64,000 nucleotides of DNA from an uncultured Acidimicrobiaceae bacterium (lineage in GTDB: Bacteria; Actinomycetota; Acidimicrobiia; Acidimicrobiales; SZUA-35), in contig CAMYLA010000021.1 of the NCBI GenBank assembly GCA_947259095.1, forward strand, positions 18,867 through 82,866, given 5' to 3'. This document shows positions 16,204-25,625 of the stretch, in pieces (within the stretch, counting starts at the first letter, position 1; every line of letters starts with the position of its first letter). Position numbers and translations under genes: made by a program. The notes below the pieces were generated by a model. The model ran no database searches and was not told where the DNA came from. It saw only the letters and a program-made list of their open reading frames with translations.

Positions 16204-17991
16204 TCAGCTCTCCAGCCAGGCGAATTGGATCTGTCCCTTTCCGAGTAGGTTCAACTGGTAGCCGTTCACCTTGTCGGTGGTGAAGCTGATGCTCACGTTG
16301 TGCCACAGCGGCGTCCACAACGCCTCGTCGCCAACGGCGACCTGCCACAGCTCCTCGTAGGCGGCGGTCCGAGCGTCGACGTCGGGGCTGGCCACCGATG
16401 CCGCCAGCAACTCGTCGACGCCGGCTCGATCACTGTCCCGCACCGAGTAGTAGGCTCCGGAATCGAACAGCGATGTTGCGGTCTGGCTCGGGTCTGGCCG
16501 CCCGGTCCAGGGAGCACAGAACATCGCATAGGCCCGATCGGTGAACATCGCCGGTACCGCAGCGGCGAGTTCCAGGACTTCGATCTCCACGTTGAAACCG
16601 GCCTCCTCCGCCGCAGCTTGGAGCAGCTCACCTTTTCTGATCTGCACCGGGTCCTGATACGCCAGGATCGTCAGATCGACCGATTCCAGTCCGGCCTCGG
16701 ACAGCAACGATTTCGCCGCTTCGACGTCGTAGCCGTTGACACCGTTGAGGGCCGGGGCGCTCGACCAGTGTTGGGGCGGAACCGGCAGGTAGGCCGGCTC
16801 GGCCAGCCCGAAAGTGAACACGTCGGCCAAGGTCTCCCGGTCGATGGCCTGGCTCCACGCCTTGCGCACCCGGACATCATCCCAAGGCGGCTGCTCGTCG
16901 TTGATGTAGCAACCGTCGGTGTGCAGTGACGGACTCCGAATCAGCTTGATGCCTGTCTCGGTCTCCAAGGCCGCGACCTGCGAGAAGTCTCGGATGGTGA
17001 GGGCGACGTCGACGTCTCCGGCCCGGAGGCCGTTCACCGCCGCCTGCTCGCCGCCGCTGAACAGCCATTCGATACCGTCGAGATACGGCAGGCCCTCCTG
17101 CCAGTAGTCCTCGTTTCGCTCCACCAGCAACCGATCACCCTCGGAGTACTCCGACAGACTGAATGGGCCGGTGCCGACCGGGTTGTTGTTCAACTGCTTC
17201 TCGTCCGCCGCCTCGGCCGCAGTCGGCGACACCATCATGCCGGCCCGATCGGACAGAATGCCGACGACACCGGAGTCCGGCCGGTTCAGATTGAACTGCA
17301 CGGTCAGGTCGTCGATCACCTCGACCGATTCCACCGAGGCCAGATCGGCCGGGACCTTGGTGTTCGGATGGTTCTGGACCCGGTCGACGTTGTAGGCGAC
17401 GGCCTCGGCGTTGAATGGTGTGCCGTCGTGGAAGGTCACCCCTTCACGCAGGCTGAACACCAACGTGGTGTCGTCGGTGAACTCCCACGATGTGGCCAGG
17501 CCCGGTGTGAACTCGAGCGAGTCGAATTTGAAGTGCACCAGCCGGTCGTACATCGAGTAGAGCGTCTGATGGTCCGCTCCGGAGCTTCCGGTATGGGGAT
17601 CGAGCGACAGCGGTGGGAATTGGTGGGCAACCCGCAGGGTGCCGCCGTAGCTGCCGCCCTGCTGTGCTGCGCCCTCGGTGATGGCCGGGAGGTCATCGGC
17701 CAGGATGGTCCCGCCGTCTCCCCCGCTTGCCTCGTCACCGGTCTCGTCCTCGTCGCCGGCTGCGTCCCCATCGGACCCGTCGTCGCCTGCGCTGCCGTCA
17801 TCCTGCTCGGTTCCGGCGTCGGTCGACCCGTCTTCCGCCTCCTCCGAATCATCACTTCCGCAGGCTGAGGCAACCATGGCCAACGCCAGGAGCAGGGCCA
17901 GGAATCTGGCCAGGCCCGGACCCGGTCGCGGTCTCGATGTCGAGACCGGCCTGCTCGGGGTGGTGGTAGTGGTGGTGGTGTTGGTTTGCAT
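16204..17991 (-). CDS. Peptide-type ABC importer substrate-binding lipoprotein
   Basis: This 595-residue extracellular solute-binding protein (SBP_bac_5 family) has a signal peptide after an unusually Thr-rich N-terminus. The hydrophobic core ALLLALAMVASAC ends in the lipobox cysteine, so the mature protein is lipid-anchored. About 60 Asp/Glu/Gly residues form a tether. The binding domain follows, with family hallmarks such as GVTFHDGTPFNAEAVAYNVDR and NPVGTGPFSLSEY. A strong ribosome binding site (AAGGGGGAATC) precedes ATG 17991. The ligand is probably a peptide or another small solute and cannot be told from sequence. Confidence 0.9.
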   Translation of the reverse strand: MQTNTTTTTTTPSRPVSTSRPRPGPGLARFLALLLALAMVASACGSDDSEEAEDGSTDAGTEQDDGSAGDDGSDGDAAGDEDETGDEASGGDGGTILADDLPAITEGAAQQGGSYGGTLRVAHQFPPLSLDPHTGSSGADHQTLYSMYDRLVHFKFDSLEFTPGLATSWEFTDDTTLVFSLREGVTFHDGTPFNAEAVAYNVDRVQNHPNTKVPADLASVESVEVIDDLTVQFNLNRPDSGVVGILSDRAGMMVSPTAAEAADEKQLNNNPVGTGPFSLSEYSEGDRLLVERNEDYWQEGLPYLDGIEWLFSGGEQAAVNGLRAGDVDVALTIRDFSQVAALETETGIKLIRSPSLHTDGCYINDEQPPWDDVRVRKAWSQAIDRETLADVFTFGLAEPAYLPVPPQHWSSAPALNGVNGYDVEAAKSLLSEAGLESVDLTILAYQDPVQIRKGELLQAAAEEAGFNVEIEVLELAAAVPAMFTDRAYAMFCAPWTGRPDPSQTATSLFDSGAYYSVRDSDRAGVDELLAASVASPDVDARTAAYEELWQVAVGDEALWTPLWHNVSISFTTDKVNGYQLNLLGKGQIQFAWLES

Positions 17992-18039
17992 GATTCCCCC
18001 TTGATTGCCGAAACGTGATCTGCGGCGTCCCGTCTTCGC

Positions 18040-19065
18040 TCAGCCGGGTACCGCCGCGGCCTGCCCCACCAAATCGAGCTCGTCGGCGAAGTGGCAGGCG
18101 ACGCGGTGCCCGCCGGGCCCGACGATGAGCTCCGGCACGTCTGTCGCGCAACGCTCCTGGGCGTAGCGGCATCTGGTTCTCAGGCTGCAACCCGATGGTG
18201 GGTTGATCGGACTCGGCACATCGCCCTCGAGGATGATGCGATCCCGTCTCCGGAGCCTGGCCGGCAGGGCCTCGGGCTCCGCCGACAGCAGAGCCTCGGT
18301 GTAGGGATGCCGGGGTTTGTTCACCACCTGCTCGGTGGTGCCGACCTCGACGATCCGCCCGAGGTACATCACGCCGATCCGGTCGCTGACGCTTCCTACG
18401 ACCCCCAGGTCGTGGGAGATGAAGAGGTAGGCGATGTTCCGTTCCCGCTGGAGCCCGGCCAGGAGGTTGAGGATGTCGGCCTGGATCGACACGTCGAGTG
18501 CAGAGACGACCTCGTCACACAGCAGGAGTTGAGGATCGACCGACAGCGCCCTGGCAATGTTGACACGCTGCCGCTGGCCGCCCGACAGCTCGTGGGGCCG
18601 GCGATCGGCCATGGCCGCCGGCAACCCGACCGCGTCGAGGGCGGCGTCCACGGTCTTCACGAGGTCCAGCCGTTCACCCTTGCGGAGGATTCGGACCGGC
18701 TGCTCGATGCTCTGGCGAACCGTCATCCGGGGATCGAGCGCATCGTTCGGGTCCTGGAAGATCATCTGCATCCGGCCCCGATGGGCCCGGAGCTGTTTGC
18801 GTGAGAGGCCATCGAGCCGGACACCGTCGAGCGACACCGAGCCGGTGACATCGACCCGGTCCCCCCGCAGCAGCTGTGAGACCGCCCGGGCCACGGTCGA
18901 CTTGCCGGAACCCGACTCGCCAATGAGGCCCAGGGTCTCGCCTGGCGCAATATCGAAGCTGACTTCGGTCACGGCGTGGACGACAGCCCGGCTCGGGCCG
19001 CGGGTCCGGAAACGAACGGTCAGCTTGTCGATCTCGAGTATCGGCGATGCGGCGTCAGCAGACAT
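18040..19065 (-). CDS. Peptide-type ABC importer ATPase (OppF/DppF family)
   Basis: This 341-residue ATPase has Walker A GESGSGKST, FQDPNDALDPRMTV, signature LSGGQRQR, Walker B LLCDEVVSALDVS and SHDLGVV. A C-terminal cysteine motif follows (CSLRTRCRYAQERC). The Walker B region reads CDEVVSALD, a common OppF variant in which VSALD replaces TSALD. It is the first gene of the operon, 48 bases before the binding-protein gene, which is unusual because the binding protein is more often first. Confidence 0.9.
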   Translation of the reverse strand: MSADAASPILEIDKLTVRFRTRGPSRAVVHAVTEVSFDIAPGETLGLIGESGSGKSTVARAVSQLLRGDRVDVTGSVSLDGVRLDGLSRKQLRAHRGRMQMIFQDPNDALDPRMTVRQSIEQPVRILRKGERLDLVKTVDAALDAVGLPAAMADRRPHELSGGQRQRVNIARALSVDPQLLLCDEVVSALDVSIQADILNLLAGLQRERNIAYLFISHDLGVVGSVSDRIGVMYLGRIVEVGTTEQVVNKPRHPYTEALLSAEPEALPARLRRRDRIILEGDVPSPINPPSGCSLRTRCRYAQERCATDVPELIVGPGGHRVACHFADELDLVGQAAAVPG

Positions 19066-19168
19066 CTCTGCGCTTGGTGTCGAGAGCCCAGACGGTGGTG
19101 GTCGCAGCAGGCCCGGTTTCGGCGTGTCGCATTGAGCCCCCCGGGTTCAACGACAACAATGTCGTCAC

Positions 19169-19197
19169 AGCATTCCCGCTGCCGGGTCCGCAGTCAA
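19169..19197 (-). promoter_or_regulatory. Candidate promoter of the peptide importer operon
   Basis: On the minus strand TTGACT (19192-19197), a 17-base spacer and AATGCT (19169-19174) lie about 100 bases before the first gene. A small inverted repeat ACGAC-N6-GTCGT follows at about 19150-19165, placed where a repressor could act. Confidence 0.4.
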
Positions 19198-19297
19198 AAC
19201 GGGGCACGCCCGACGATGGACCGATACTGCGTCGGCTACGAGCCCTGATGAACCACCCGGCGGGCTTCGGCCACGTTGGTGACGACCGCCACCGGTG

Positions 19298-20599
19298 CTA
19301 GTCCTCCGGCACCTCGTGCCAGCCGCCGTCGAGACCGAGGTAGCGAGCACCCTCGACCCCGTCGACCGCCCCGTAGAAGCTCGACGCCCCGGCATTGACC
19401 AGCACCTGGAGCATCGTCGGCAGCTCTCCGCCCTCGGCCCTGATCTTGTCGATCACCCGATCGGGACCGATGGCGTCGAGCAGCTCGAAAGGACCGAGTG
19501 CCCAGTTGAATCCCCATCGCATGGCCCGGTCGATGTTGACGATGTCGTCGCTGATCTCCGGCACCAGATCGGCGGCATAGCGGAGGCCACCCCCGAAGAC
19601 GTCCCACGCCAGCCGACCCTGGTCCGTCTCGGTGAACAGCACCTCCCCCAGGTCGCCCGGCACCCCTTCCAGATCCGGCTCGACGGCGGGCCGCCACTGC
19701 TCGGTGGTGAGGTCGAAGGTCTCCTTCTCCCGGCTACCGTCTGCCAGCTTGTTGACCTTGGCGAAGCCGCCGCCGCTCTTGCGTCCCAGCTGGCCCCGTG
19801 CCAGCATCCGCTGCTCGACCTCGGGGAATGAGGCACAGGCCAGACCAGGATCGCCGGCCGGCAGATTGGCCGCCAGGTTCTTGCCGACCAGGTCCATCAC
19901 GTCGAGGCCGATCAGGTCGATCAGGCCGTAGACCCCGGTCGGCGGTAGGCCCACCGGGTGGCTGAGCACCGCGTCGATCGTCTCCTGGGTCATACCCTCG
20001 TCCAGGAACGGCTTGGCCTTGTGCAGTGCAGAGAGCATGAAATAGCAGCCCACCCGGTTGCCGATGAAGTTCGGGGTGTCCTTGGCGTAGACCACACCCT
20101 TGCCAAGCTTGGTTCCGGCGAAGTCGGCCAGCTTCTCGATGACCTCGGGACTCGTGTCGTCCCCCGGCACCAGCTCGAACAGTTTCATCAACTGGGGCGG
20201 GTTGAAGAAGTGGGTGATGGCGACATCGGCGGCGAACCGGTCCCCCATACCCTGGGCGAGGTCCCGCAGCGGGATGCCCGAGGTGTTGGAGGTGACGATC
20301 GAGCCGTCGGCCCTGGCGGCTTCGACCCGTTCGAACAGCTGCCGCTTGATGTCGAGATCCTCGACGATGACTTCGACGATCCAGTCGAATGACGACAGCC
20401 GCTCCATGCCGTCGTCGAAGGTGGCCACATCCACCCGGTCCCGATGTTCGGCGTCGATCAGCTCCGCTCCCTGTCGGGCGGCCTCGATGGTCAGGTCCAG
20501 CATCAGGACCTTGCATCCGGCGGCGGCACTGATGGCGGCGATACCCGACCCCATCGTTCCGCATCCCAACACTGCAACCGATTCGATCTGACGAGTCAT
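19298..20599 (-). CDS. 3-hydroxyacyl-CoA dehydrogenase
   Basis: This 433-residue enzyme oxidises L-3-hydroxyacyl-CoA with NAD+ in fatty-acid beta-oxidation. The Rossmann motif GCGTMGSG is at the N-terminus. The active-site region THFFNPPQLMKLFELVPG carries the catalytic His, and NFIGNRVG leads into the helical C-terminal domain, which appears duplicated (second copy from about residue 320). No enoyl-CoA hydratase domain is attached, unlike FadB, so it resembles the long monofunctional actinobacterial type. It is transcribed toward the peptide importer and lies 96 bases after ilvD. Confidence 0.88.
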   Translation of the reverse strand: MTRQIESVAVLGCGTMGSGIAAISAAAGCKVLMLDLTIEAARQGAELIDAEHRDRVDVATFDDGMERLSSFDWIVEVIVEDLDIKRQLFERVEAARADGSIVTSNTSGIPLRDLAQGMGDRFAADVAITHFFNPPQLMKLFELVPGDDTSPEVIEKLADFAGTKLGKGVVYAKDTPNFIGNRVGCYFMLSALHKAKPFLDEGMTQETIDAVLSHPVGLPPTGVYGLIDLIGLDVMDLVGKNLAANLPAGDPGLACASFPEVEQRMLARGQLGRKSGGGFAKVNKLADGSREKETFDLTTEQWRPAVEPDLEGVPGDLGEVLFTETDQGRLAWDVFGGGLRYAADLVPEISDDIVNIDRAMRWGFNWALGPFELLDAIGPDRVIDKIRAEGGELPTMLQVLVNAGASSFYGAVDGVEGARYLGLDGGWHEVPED

Positions 20600-20682
20600 C
20601 GCAACAGTGTGCCCGATGGCGCCCTGTTTTCGTGGTGACGCTATCCCTACACCGACGTTTTGCCCGCAGGGCGAAACTCGTG

Positions 20683-20699
20683 GTGACGCTTCGCGTCAC
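20683..20699 (-). terminator. Hairpin overlapping the ilvD stop codon
   Basis: GTGACGC-TTC-GCGTCAC is a perfect 7-bp stem that includes the ilvD TGA. A second GCCC-TGC-GGGC hairpin followed by AAAA lies about 20 bases further along the minus strand. A 13-base direct repeat TCGTGGTGACGCT occurs at 20630-20642 and 20678-20690. Confidence 0.5.
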
Positions 20700-22399
20700 A
20701 CCCCGTCAGTGATGCACCCGTGGGAGGCGTCGGACACGTTCTTGATGTACTTCCAGAGGGTGCCGCTGGTGGCCTTGAACGGCGGGGCGGTCCAGCCGTC
20801 GAGCCGGGACTGCAGCTCGTCATCGCCGACCTCGACGTCGATGGTGTGGTGCTCGTCGTCGATGGTGACCTGATCGCCGTCCTGGACCAGGGCGATGGCG
20901 CCACCGTCCTGGGCCTCGGGCACGACGTGGCCGATGATGAAGCCGTGGCTGCCCCCGGAGAACCGGCCGTCGGTGATGAGGGCGACGTCGTCGAGGAACC
21001 CGGCTCCGGCCAGGGCGCTGGTCGGGGTCAACATCTCCGGCATGCCGGGTCCGCCCTTCGGGCCCTCGTAACGGATCACGATCACATCGCCGGATTGGAT
21101 ACGGCCCTGCTCGAGACCCGCCAGCATGTCCTCTTCGGAGTCGAACACCCGGGCCGGGCCGGAGAACCGCAACCCTTCCTTGCCGGTGATCTTGCCAACC
21201 GCACCACCGGGGGCCAGATTGCCTCGCAGGATGCTGATGTGGCCTCGGGACTTCACCGAGTTCTCGAGCTTGGCCACGATGGTCTGCCCGTCGGCCAGGC
21301 CGGGCACGTCCTCGATGTTCTGGCCGATCGTGTTGCCGGTCACCGTCATCTGATCGCCGTCCAACATGCCCTGCTCGAGGAGGTACTTCATGACCCCGGG
21401 GACACCACCGACCTCGTGCAACTCCTCCATCACGTACTGTCCCGATGGTTTGAGGTCGGCCAGCATCGGCACCCTACTGCTGGTCTCGAGCCAGTCATCG
21501 ATCGTCAGCTCCATCTCGAATGCCCGGGCCATGGCGATCAGGTGCAGCACCGCATTGGTGGAGCCCCCGAGGGCCATGGTGACGACCATGGCGTTCTCAA
21601 GCGAGGCCCTGGTCACGATCTTGCGGGGGGTGAGGTTGCGCTCCATGAGAGGCCGGATGGCCCGGCCGGCAGCCACACATTCGGCGTTCTTGGCCGGGTC
21701 GAGGGCCGGGGTGCACGACGAGTACGGCAGCGACAGGCCCATCACCTCGATGGCGGTGGCCATGGTGTTTGCGGTGTACATCCCGCCGCAGGCACCGGCG
21801 CCCGGGCAGGACTCGGCGACGATGGCCAGGCGATCCTCCTCGGTGATGGTGCCGGCCAGGGCCTGGCCGTAGCTCTGGAACGCCGAGACCACGTCGACCT
21901 TCTGCTCGACGCCGCCCACCACCGCACAGCCGGGCTGGATGGTGCCGCCGTAGACCATGATGGCCGGGCGGTCGAGGCGACCCATGGCCATCACGACGCC
22001 CGGCATGTTCTTGTCACAACCGGGGAGGGTGACGAGCCCGTCGTACCACTGGGCGGCCATGACCGTCTCGATCGAGTCGGCGATGAGATCCCGGCTCTGC
22101 AGCGAATACGACATGCCGTCGGTGCCCATCGAGATGCCGTCGGAGACGCCGATGGTGTTGAACCGCATGCCGATGAGGTCGGCCTCGGTCACTCCGACCT
22201 TCACCTGCTCGGCCAGGTCGCCGAGGTGCATGTTGCACGGGTTGCCCTCGTACCAGCACGAGGCGATGCCGACCTGGGCCTTCTGGAGATCCTCGTTCGA
22301 GAGCCCGGTGCCGTAGAGCATGGCCTGCGATGCACCCTGGCTCGCAGGCTGCGTGATCCGTGACGAATAACGATTCAGTTGGCCATTCGAGTCGGTCAT
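20696..22399 (-). CDS. ilvD: Dihydroxy-acid dehydratase
   Basis: This 567-residue enzyme dehydrates 2,3-dihydroxy-3-methylbutanoate and its homologue in valine and isoleucine synthesis. Fe-S ligands are visible in [22 protein letters not shown] and [33 protein letters not shown] and [22 protein letters not shown] are the C-terminal hallmarks. ATG 22399 is chosen because a strong GGAGGGG ribosome binding site ends three bases before it, and the open frame upstream has no homology. The gene stands alone. No other branched-chain amino acid gene is in the window. Confidence 0.95.
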   Translation of the reverse strand: MTDSNGQLNRYSSRITQPASQGASQAMLYGTGLSNEDLQKAQVGIASCWYEGNPCNMHLGDLAEQVKVGVTEADLIGMRFNTIGVSDGISMGTDGMSYSLQSRDLIADSIETVMAAQWYDGLVTLPGCDKNMPGVVMAMGRLDRPAIMVYGGTIQPGCAVVGGVEQKVDVVSAFQSYGQALAGTITEEDRLAIVAESCPGAGACGGMYTANTMATAIEVMGLSLPYSSCTPALDPAKNAECVAAGRAIRPLMERNLTPRKIVTRASLENAMVVTMALGGSTNAVLHLIAMARAFEMELTIDDWLETSSRVPMLADLKPSGQYVMEELHEVGGVPGVMKYLLEQGMLDGDQMTVTGNTIGQNIEDVPGLADGQTIVAKLENSVKSRGHISILRGNLAPGGAVGKITGKEGLRFSGPARVFDSEEDMLAGLEQGRIQSGDVIVIRYEGPKGGPGMPEMLTPTSALAGAGFLDDVALITDGRFSGGSHGFIIGHVVPEAQDGGAIALVQDGDQVTIDDEHHTIDVEVGDDELQSRLDGWTAPPFKATSGTLWKYIKNVSDASHGCITDGV

Positions 22400-22746
22400 G
22401 ACCCCTCCGGTTCTCGCAATTTCGATCGCCGAGGGGAATCTACCGTCTACGGTGCGTTTCCGCAGCCGGTCCGGCCGGTGCCCGTGCCGACCAGGCGTCG
22501 AACGAACCCCGATCGACGGCATCGGGCGGGCACATCTCCCGGGCGGCACGAACGAGCTGCCACCGCTACCCTTGTGGCTTGTTACAGTCGCATCCAGGTG
22601 CAAGTCTCTCGTTGCGGTCGGCCGGTCGGAATCGGTCCGCCCGACTGCGGGGAGGTCGGCGCTGCGGTGCCGATTGACAAGCCAGACCAATCCGTTGTCG
22701 GATGTGGTCGTTCCCCGACGATGCCTGACGTGAGGTGATTGATGCA
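22400..22746 (+). other. Divergent intergenic region ilvD / patatin
   Basis: No gene is visible in these 347 bases. The part nearest the patatin gene holds a stem (GCGGTCGG at 22614-22621 with CCGACTGC at 22641-22648, one G-U pair) enclosing a smaller hairpin, on the sense strand of a possible leader. Promoters for both genes must lie here, but I see no convincing -35/-10 pair. Confidence 0.5.
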
Positions 22747-23769
22747 ATGACCCTCGACCCGACCAACCCCAACCCGGTGGCCAACTGGCCCCGACCGCTG
22801 GGCTTCGTGTTTTCCGGGGGTGGGGCCTACGGGGCGACCCAGGTCGGAATGATACGAGCGCTGGTCCAGGCCGGAATCACTCCCGATCTGGTCGTCGGCA
22901 CGTCGGTGGGGGCGATGAACGGGGCAATGTACGCCGCCGAGCCGATGCTGGCCGTCGAACGGCTGACCGAGGTGTGGTCTTCGATGCGTAAGTCCGGGGT
23001 GTTCGGCGGTCGGACGAAGTTCGGCACCGCCTTCTCGGCGATGCGGAACGGTCTCATGCGGAACAATCCGGGGCTCGTGTCACCGGAGCCGTTGCGGAAG
23101 CTGCTCGCCGCCCACCTGCCGGCGGAACGGCTCGAGGAATTGCGGATCCCGACTGCGGTGGTGGTCACCGATGCGCTGGTCGGTCGGCCGAAGATCCTGG
23201 CCCAGGGCCTGATCGGACCCGCACTCCAGGCCAGCGCCGCCATCCCCGGGATCTTCCCGCCGGTCAAGATCGAGGGCTGCTTCTACATCGACGGCGGCGT
23301 CAGCGCCAACGTGCCTATCCGGCAGGCCATCTCGTTCGGGGCCCGCAGTGTGGTTGTCCTCGACGCCAATCCACCGAGCATGCCCGGCACGCTCCCCCAG
23401 TCGACCATCGGTTCGGTGCTCCACGCCTCGATGATCATGCTGCGAAACCAGCGGGCCGACACCGTCGATCACATGGTCGGTCGGCACCCGATCCTGCACC
23501 TGCCCCAGGTCACCCCGACCACCCAGAGCTCGTTCGATTTCGACAACTCGGCGGCGCTGATCGACGCCGGCTTCACCAACGCCCGGGAGTTCCTCAGCAA
23601 GCTCCCGGTCCTGACCGACGGCTCCCGCCGCAACGCCGAATCGAACGCAAGCGCCGATTCGGGCCCCAACGACGACCAGGACGATGCAGGCAGCCAGGCA
23701 ATGCCGCCACCGCCGACCGCCTCCTCGTCCTACCGGGCCCTGCCGCCACCGCCGAGCGTGCGGCTGTAA
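22747..23769 (+). CDS. Patatin-like phospholipase, copy 1
   Basis: This 340-residue protein of the bacterial patatin family has the oxyanion motif SGGGAYG, the nucleophile elbow GTSVG and the catalytic Asp in [10 protein letters not shown], forming a Ser-Asp dyad that hydrolyses acyl esters of lipids. No signal peptide is present. The last 60 residues are Asp/Asn/Pro-rich and probably disordered. The chosen ATG follows GAGGTGAT at an 8-base spacing. An in-frame GTG at 22735 sits inside that ribosome binding site and is less likely. Confidence 0.85.
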   Translation: MTLDPTNPNPVANWPRPLGFVFSGGGAYGATQVGMIRALVQAGITPDLVVGTSVGAMNGAMYAAEPMLAVERLTEVWSSMRKSGVFGGRTKFGTAFSAMRNGLMRNNPGLVSPEPLRKLLAAHLPAERLEELRIPTAVVVTDALVGRPKILAQGLIGPALQASAAIPGIFPPVKIEGCFYIDGGVSANVPIRQAISFGARSVVVLDANPPSMPGTLPQSTIGSVLHASMIMLRNQRADTVDHMVGRHPILHLPQVTPTTQSSFDFDNSAALIDAGFTNAREFLSKLPVLTDGSRRNAESNASADSGPNDDQDDAGSQAMPPPPTASSSYRALPPPPSVRL

Positions 23770-23784
23770 TCCGGACGCGAGTGG

Positions 23785-24387
23785 TCAACCGGCCCGGGTG
23801 GTGAGGCTTATCCGGGGCGGGGCCTGCGCCAGCTTCGGGATGCTGTGCTCCCAATGATGCTGGGTTGCTCCCCCCATGATCAGCAGGTCGCCGGCGTGCA
23901 TGTTCCACCGCACCGACACCGATTCCCGGCTGCGATCCCGAACGGCGAATGCCCTCGGTCCGCCGAGGCTGATGATGGCCACCAGGGGATCGACGTTCGT
24001 CCTGCCGATGCGGTCGGCATGCCAGGCCACGCCGTCCCGGCCGTTGCGGTAGTAGTTGCAGAACAGGCCGCCGAACGATCGGCCGTAGTGTCGGCTGAGT
24101 TCGGTGGCGGCGGCCATCACCACCGGCGGCACGGTCCGGTCGGTCAGTTCCAGTTTTGCGGTGAGCCGGGGCTCGTCGTGCCAGGTCCCGTACATCAGGC
24201 GCCGACCCCGAGACCATTCGAACTGGGCCTCGACGGTGGTGAAAAGCGAATCGGCGCCGGCGATGAACCCGTCGACGGTGTCGATCCAGCAGCAGGGATC
24301 GAGCTGGTGACGGCGGAACCGGGGTGAGGGATGCAGCCCGGCCTCGCCGGTTCCGAACAGTGTCAGCGGAAGCGGTGAAACCGACAT
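23785..24387 (-). CDS. AlkB-like 2-oxoglutarate-dependent dioxygenase
   Basis: This 200-residue protein resembles the AlkB branch that includes ALKBH2/3, enzymes that remove methyl groups from damaged bases. The core shows NYYRNGRDGVAWHADRIG with the HxD pair, ISLGGPRAFAVR, HAGDLLIMGGATQHHWEHSIPK with the distal His, and the final Arg motif PRISLTTR. ATG 24387 has TACACT 7 bases upstream, fitting a leaderless start. An ATG at 24408 would add seven residues and place the -10 inside the gene. A 13-bp tandem repeat lies immediately behind this promoter. Confidence 0.85.
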   Translation of the reverse strand: MSVSPLPLTLFGTGEAGLHPSPRFRRHQLDPCCWIDTVDGFIAGADSLFTTVEAQFEWSRGRRLMYGTWHDEPRLTAKLELTDRTVPPVVMAAATELSRHYGRSFGGLFCNYYRNGRDGVAWHADRIGRTNVDPLVAIISLGGPRAFAVRDRSRESVSVRWNMHAGDLLIMGGATQHHWEHSIPKLAQAPPRISLTTRAG

Positions 24388-24394
24388 GGGGCCC

Positions 24395-24400
24395 AGTGTA
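24395..24400 (-). promoter_or_regulatory. Leaderless -10 element of the AlkB-like gene
   Basis: TACACT on the minus strand lies 7 bases before ATG 24387. The -35 position would fall inside the first unit of the tandem repeat that starts at 24414. Confidence 0.5.
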
Positions 24401-24413
24401 GCGAACATGTGTT

Positions 24414-24480
24414 CGATAGCCGGATTCGATAGCCGGATTCGATAGCCGGATTCGATAGCCGGATTCGGGTAGCCGGATTC
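24414..24480 (-). repeat. 13-bp tandem repeat upstream of the AlkB-like gene
   Basis: Four perfect head-to-tail copies of CGATAGCCGGATT (24414-24465) are followed by a 14-base variant CGGGTAGCCGGATT (24466-24479). The array fills most of the gap between the AlkB-like gene and the thioesterase gene and covers the -35 region of the former. Confidence 0.95.
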
Positions 24481-24517
24481 GACGGGACACGCTCGGACGG
24501 CCGTCGAGGCCGGGCCC

Positions 24518-24892
24518 TCAGCGAGGCAGGGTGACGAACAGGCTCCGAGCCTCGACCATGGGCCGACCGTCGCCGTCGAGGATGGCCCCGGCCACCCGAA
24601 CCATCCTGCCCCGGGGCTGCTCGGCGGTGGCTTCGACCCGGTACGGCCCATCGTCGAGCAGGACCGGCCTCGGGTAACGCAGGTCGAGGCGACCGGTGAC
24701 CACCCGCTCCCCCAACGCCGCTGCGCCGGCCCTGGCGCAGACATGATCGAGCACGGTGGCGGCCAGACCACCGTGGAGCCACCCCGGGTTGCCCCGGTGC
24801 TCGGGTTGTGGCTCGAAGTATCCCACCGCAGTGTGGCCGTCGATCTCCACCTCGGGGTGCAACGCCAACAGCACCCGCTCAACGTCGTTCAA
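24518..24892 (-). CDS. PaaI-type hotdog thioesterase
   Basis: This 124-residue single hotdog domain has the helix motif NPGWLHGGLAATVLDH and the strand pattern RLDLRYPRPV, as in PaaI/YbgC-type acyl-CoA thioesterases. The start is a TTG at 24892, chosen because AGAGGA lies about 9 bases upstream and no ATG occurs nearby. It is transcribed just before the AlkB-like gene, but the repeat array separates them and the latter has its own promoter. Confidence 0.75.
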   Translation of the reverse strand: MNDVERVLLALHPEVEIDGHTAVGYFEPQPEHRGNPGWLHGGLAATVLDHVCARAGAAALGERVVTGRLDLRYPRPVLLDDGPYRVEATAEQPRGRMVRVAGAILDGDGRPMVEARSLFVTLPR

Positions 24893-25002
24893 CTGGGGAT
24901 CCTCTCTGCGATCGGCGCTCGGCTCACCAGGCCCAGGTGCGGCGGCTTGCCGACAGCCGTGGGATCCGCGTGCTCGTCAGGGAGTGTAGGGGCCCCCGCG
25001 GC

Positions 25003-25008
25003 TAGTGT
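25003..25008 (+). promoter_or_regulatory. Leaderless -10 element of the NadD-like gene
   Basis: TAGTGT lies 7 bases before ATG 25016, with no ribosome binding site between. Confidence 0.45.
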
Positions 25009-25015
25009 TCAGCGG

Positions 25016-25615
25016 ATGGTGCCAAAGGGCGAAACACGGGTCGGGGTCTACCCCGGATCGTTCAACCCGCTCACCACCGCCCACCTGGCCATCGTCGCCG
25101 CAGCCCGGCGGGCCCACCGGTTGGACAGGATCGACCTGGTGGTCAGCCGCTCGGCGCTGGCGAAACAGCACGTCGACCATCCCCGGTTCCACCACCGCAT
25201 CGAGGTGCTGCAGACCGCGGTGGTCGAGGTGCCGTGGCTGGGGGTGCAGGTCACCGAACAGCAGCTGTTGGCCGACATCGCCGACGGTTACCACCTGCTG
25301 ATCGTCGGCGCCGACAAATGGTGGCAGATCCACGACCCGGTGTGGTACGACGGTGACCACCGAGCCCGGGACTCGGCCATCGCCGCCCTGCCGCCGGTGG
25401 CCATCGCCCCTCGTGATGGTTTGGCGACCCCGGCCGAGCGGACCCTCGATGTGGAGATCGAGTTGATCGGCCACGTCTCGTCGACCGCAGCCCGTGGCGG
25501 CCGAAAGGAGCTGATGGTCCCGGCGGCCCGAGACTTTGCGGAACGAACCGGTGCCTGGGTCGACCCGGGCCGCTACGAGCGATGGGTCGAGACCGAGCCG
25601 CCACCCGAGGGTTGA
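25016..25615 (+). CDS. Cytidylyltransferase-like (NadD-family) nucleotidyltransferase
   Basis: This 199-residue protein has the nucleotidyltransferase alpha/beta phosphodiesterase motif as VGVYPGSFNPLTTAHLAIV (TxxH in place of HxGH). Further landmarks are LLIVGADKWWQIHDP and the late SSTAARGG, where NadD has an ISSTxIR motif. A genuine NadD would usually show the GGTFDPxHxGH form and sit near rsfS or obg, so another adenylyl- or cytidylyl-transfer reaction is equally possible. The start at 25016 is supported by the leaderless -10 and by the first strand beginning eight residues later. Confidence 0.7.
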   Translation: MVPKGETRVGVYPGSFNPLTTAHLAIVAAARRAHRLDRIDLVVSRSALAKQHVDHPRFHHRIEVLQTAVVEVPWLGVQVTEQQLLADIADGYHLLIVGADKWWQIHDPVWYDGDHRARDSAIAALPPVAIAPRDGLATPAERTLDVEIELIGHVSSTAARGGRKELMVPAARDFAERTGAWVDPGRYERWVETEPPPEG

Positions 25616-25625
25616 GCCCGGGACG

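Noticed and set aside
22590..22670. Cobalamin-riboswitch-like words (GGTGCAAGTC, CCGACTGCGGGGAG)
   Set aside because: The invariant core (GCTGTCCCGC-like) and the closing stem are missing, and the downstream patatin has no link to cobalamin.
24414..24480. Tandem repeats as a CRISPR array
   Set aside because: The units are contiguous with no spacers and only 13 bases long.
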